Assembly (NCBI RefSeq): GCF_041021955.1
Contig: NZ_CP158375.1
Span: 2,170,001-2,234,000, forward strand
Direction: 5' to 3'
DNA length: 64,000 bases
Source: Caulobacter sp. 73W
GTDB taxonomy: Bacteria; Pseudomonadota; Alphaproteobacteria; Caulobacterales; Caulobacteraceae
Shown: piece after piece, positions 62,613-64,000 of the stretch
Layout: each line of letters starts with the position of its first letter
Numbering within the stretch: the first letter of the stretch is position 1
Notes under the pieces: model-generated
Told to the model about the DNA's origin: nothing
Database searches by the model: none
What the model saw: the letters and a program-made list of their open reading frames with translations, nothing else
Position numbers and translations under genes: made by a program

Positions 62613-64000
62613 ATGAGCATGGCGGCGGACGGCGCCTCGGAAGAGAAGGGCGCTTCCATGCGCACGGTGGTGGCGGCCTCGTCCGCCGGCACGGCCTTCG
62701 AGTGGTACGACTTCTTCATCTTCGGGTCGTTGACCCAGGTGATCTCCAAGACCTTCTTCGCCGGCCTGAACGACACGGCGGGCTTCATCGCCGCCCTGGC
62801 CCTGTTCGGGACCGGTTTCGCCTTTCGGCCCCTGGGCGCCCTGATCTTCGGGCGCATCGGCGACAAGGCCGGGCGCAAGGGCGCGTTCCTGATCACGGTG
62901 TCGATGATGGGCGTGGCGACCTTCGCCATCGGCCTGCTGCCCACCTATGGCCAGGTCGGGGTCGTCGCGCCGATCCTGCTGATCCTGCTGCGCATCGTTC
63001 AGGGCCTGGCCTTGGGCGGCGAGTATGGCGGGGCGGCGATCTATGTGGCCGAGCACGCGCCGTCGAAGCGGCGCGGCTGGGCCACGGCCTGGATCCAAAC
63101 TTCCGCCGCCTTTGGCCTGCTGGGCGCACTGGCGGTGATCCTGATCACCCGCACGACCCTGGGCGAGACGGCGTTCGCGGCCTGGGGCTGGCGCATTCCG
63201 TTCCTGGTCTCGGCCGGCCTGCTGGCGATCTCGATCTTCATGCGCCTGAAGCTGACCGAAAGCCCCAGCTTCCAGAAGCTGAAGGCCGCCGGGGAAGAAA
63301 CCAAGGCCCCCTTCAAGGAAGCCTTCGGCGAGTGGAAGAACCTGAAGCTGGTCCTGCTGGCCTTCTTCTCGATGATGAGCGCCCAAGGCGGCGTCTGGTA
63401 CACCGCCTATTTCTACAGCCAGGTGTTCCTGGAGAAGTTCCTCAAGGTCCCCGCCACGACGGTCAACGCCATGATCATGGTGGTGACCCTGGCCAGCGCG
63501 CCGCTCTACGTCTTCTTCGGCTGGCTGTCGGACAAGGTCGGCCGCAAGTGGGTGATGCTGGGCGGCATGGTCCTGGCGACGGCGCTCTACTTCCCGGGAT
63601 TCCACCTGCTGACCCAGTTCGCCAACCCCGCCATGGCCGAGGCGCAGCAGCGCACGCCGGTGACGGTCACGGCCGATCCCGCCGCCTGCTCCCTGCAGTT
63701 CGATCCGGTGGGCAAGGCGGCGTTCGTCACCTCCTGCGACATCGCCAAGACCGTGCTGGCCAATGGCGGAATCTCCTATGGCAACGAAGCGGCGCCGGCT
63801 GGAACGGTCGCCAGCGTGCGGGTCGGCCAGACCGTCATCGCCTCCGTCGAGGGCGCCGGCCTGTCGCCCGCCGAGCTGAAGGCCGCCAAGGCCGGGGTCG
63901 AGGGCCGGATCAAGGCCGCCCTGGCCGCCGCCGGCTATCCGGCCATCGCGGATCCCGCTCGCATCAACCTTGTCGGGGTGTTCGGGGTGCTGATGCTGTT
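62613..64000 (+). CDS. MHS-family major facilitator transporter, cut by the window end
   Basis: A major-facilitator symporter of the metabolite:H+ symporter family; the first 462 codons are present and the gene runs off the window. Family marks are SSAGTAFEWYDFFIFGSL at the start, RPLGALIFGRIGDKAGRKGAFL, LRIVQGLALGGEYGGAAIYVAEHAP and VTLASAPLYVFFGWLSDKVGRKWVML. Codons after about residue 330 encode a periplasmic-type insertion of about 120 residues with two Cys (PAACSLQF, VTSCDIA) before helices resume (LVGVFGVLMLF). ATG 62613 follows GGGGGAAA. The substrate is unknown; shikimate, proline/betaine and dicarboxylate carriers share the family. Confidence 0.9.
   Translation, partial: MSMAADGASEEKGASMRTVVAASSAGTAFEWYDFFIFGSLTQVISKTFFAGLNDTAGFIAALALFGTGFAFRPLGALIFGRIGDKAGRKGAFLITVSMMGVATFAIGLLPTYGQVGVVAPILLILLRIVQGLALGGEYGGAAIYVAEHAPSKRRGWATAWIQTSAAFGLLGALAVILITRTTLGETAFAAWGWRIPFLVSAGLLAISIFMRLKLTESPSFQKLKAAGEETKAPFKEAFGEWKNLKLVLLAFFSMMSAQGGVWYTAYFYSQVFLEKFLKVPATTVNAMIMVVTLASAPLYVFFGWLSDKVGRKWVMLGGMVLATALYFPGFHLLTQFANPAMAEAQQRTPVTVTADPAACSLQFDPVGKAAFVTSCDIAKTVLANGGISYGNEAAPAGTVASVRVGQTVIASVEGAGLSPAELKAAKAGVEGRIKAALAAAGYPAIADPARINLVGVFGVLML

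Overview
The window looks like the replication-origin region of a Caulobacteraceae chromosome (Caulobacter or a close relative such as Phenylobacterium). Four things point there: GC-rich codon use; a hemE-side origin with three exact TTAA-N7-TTAA CtrA motifs; the order mnmE-mnmG-rsmG-parA-parB next to parS palindromes; and lineage markers (NtrZ, a CenR-like regulator, a CC0125-type lipoprotein, an RsaA-type anchoring domain).

Layout. 13-1498 (leftward): maf and a PPDK/PEPS regulatory protein. 1499-1961: putative oriC. 1962-6144 (rightward): hemE-hemH-hemJ, then rho. 6181-7502: a GST and a convergent dienelactone hydrolase. 7584-13566: DUF6489 gene, mnmE, parS cluster, mnmG, rsmG, parA, parB. 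13573-18234 (leftward): holA, lptE, leuS, DUF3576 lipoprotein. 18521-21466: ntrZ, a thiE-like gene, the PLP homeostasis gene, an L,D-transpeptidase and a CenR-like regulator. 21884-26081 (leftward): xth, lolA, ftsK. 26200-29219: a UbiH-type hydroxylase and a 2-hydroxyacid dehydrogenase/glycerate kinase fusion. 29223-31584 (leftward): Trm112-like, Lon N-domain, CnoX-type thioredoxin, prolyl-tRNA deacylase. 31654-43522: DUF6065 gene, tRNA-Gly, an acidic protein, an MHYT-GGDEF-EAL protein, a metalloprotease with an S-layer-type anchor, an AI-2E transporter and the giant NAD-glutamate dehydrogenase. 43589-49835 (leftward): an rsmB-rpe-heparinase-purH-hydrolase run with a ZTP riboswitch in front of purH. 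49858-64000: mixed housekeeping genes (pyrF, marC, kup, argG), an XRE regulator with a calcium-binding-type partner gene, a LysE exporter, a CC0125-type lipoprotein, an SDR, a DUF1232 protein and a partial MHS-family transporter.

How it works together. Haem, Rho, tRNA modification and ParABS genes read away from the origin on the right; the parS cluster is about 7 kb from it. CtrA motifs at the origin and DnaA boxes at the origin and in front of the mnmG-parAB operon fit cell-cycle control of replication and segregation.

Sequence quality. Four single-base indels break features that should be intact (hemE, the tRNA-Gly T-loop, the AI-2E transporter, the glutamate dehydrogenase). hemE is normally essential, so assembly or sequencing errors are the simplest explanation, but true mutations cannot be excluded from sequence alone. 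I see no insertion sequence, prophage, CRISPR array or rRNA operon.
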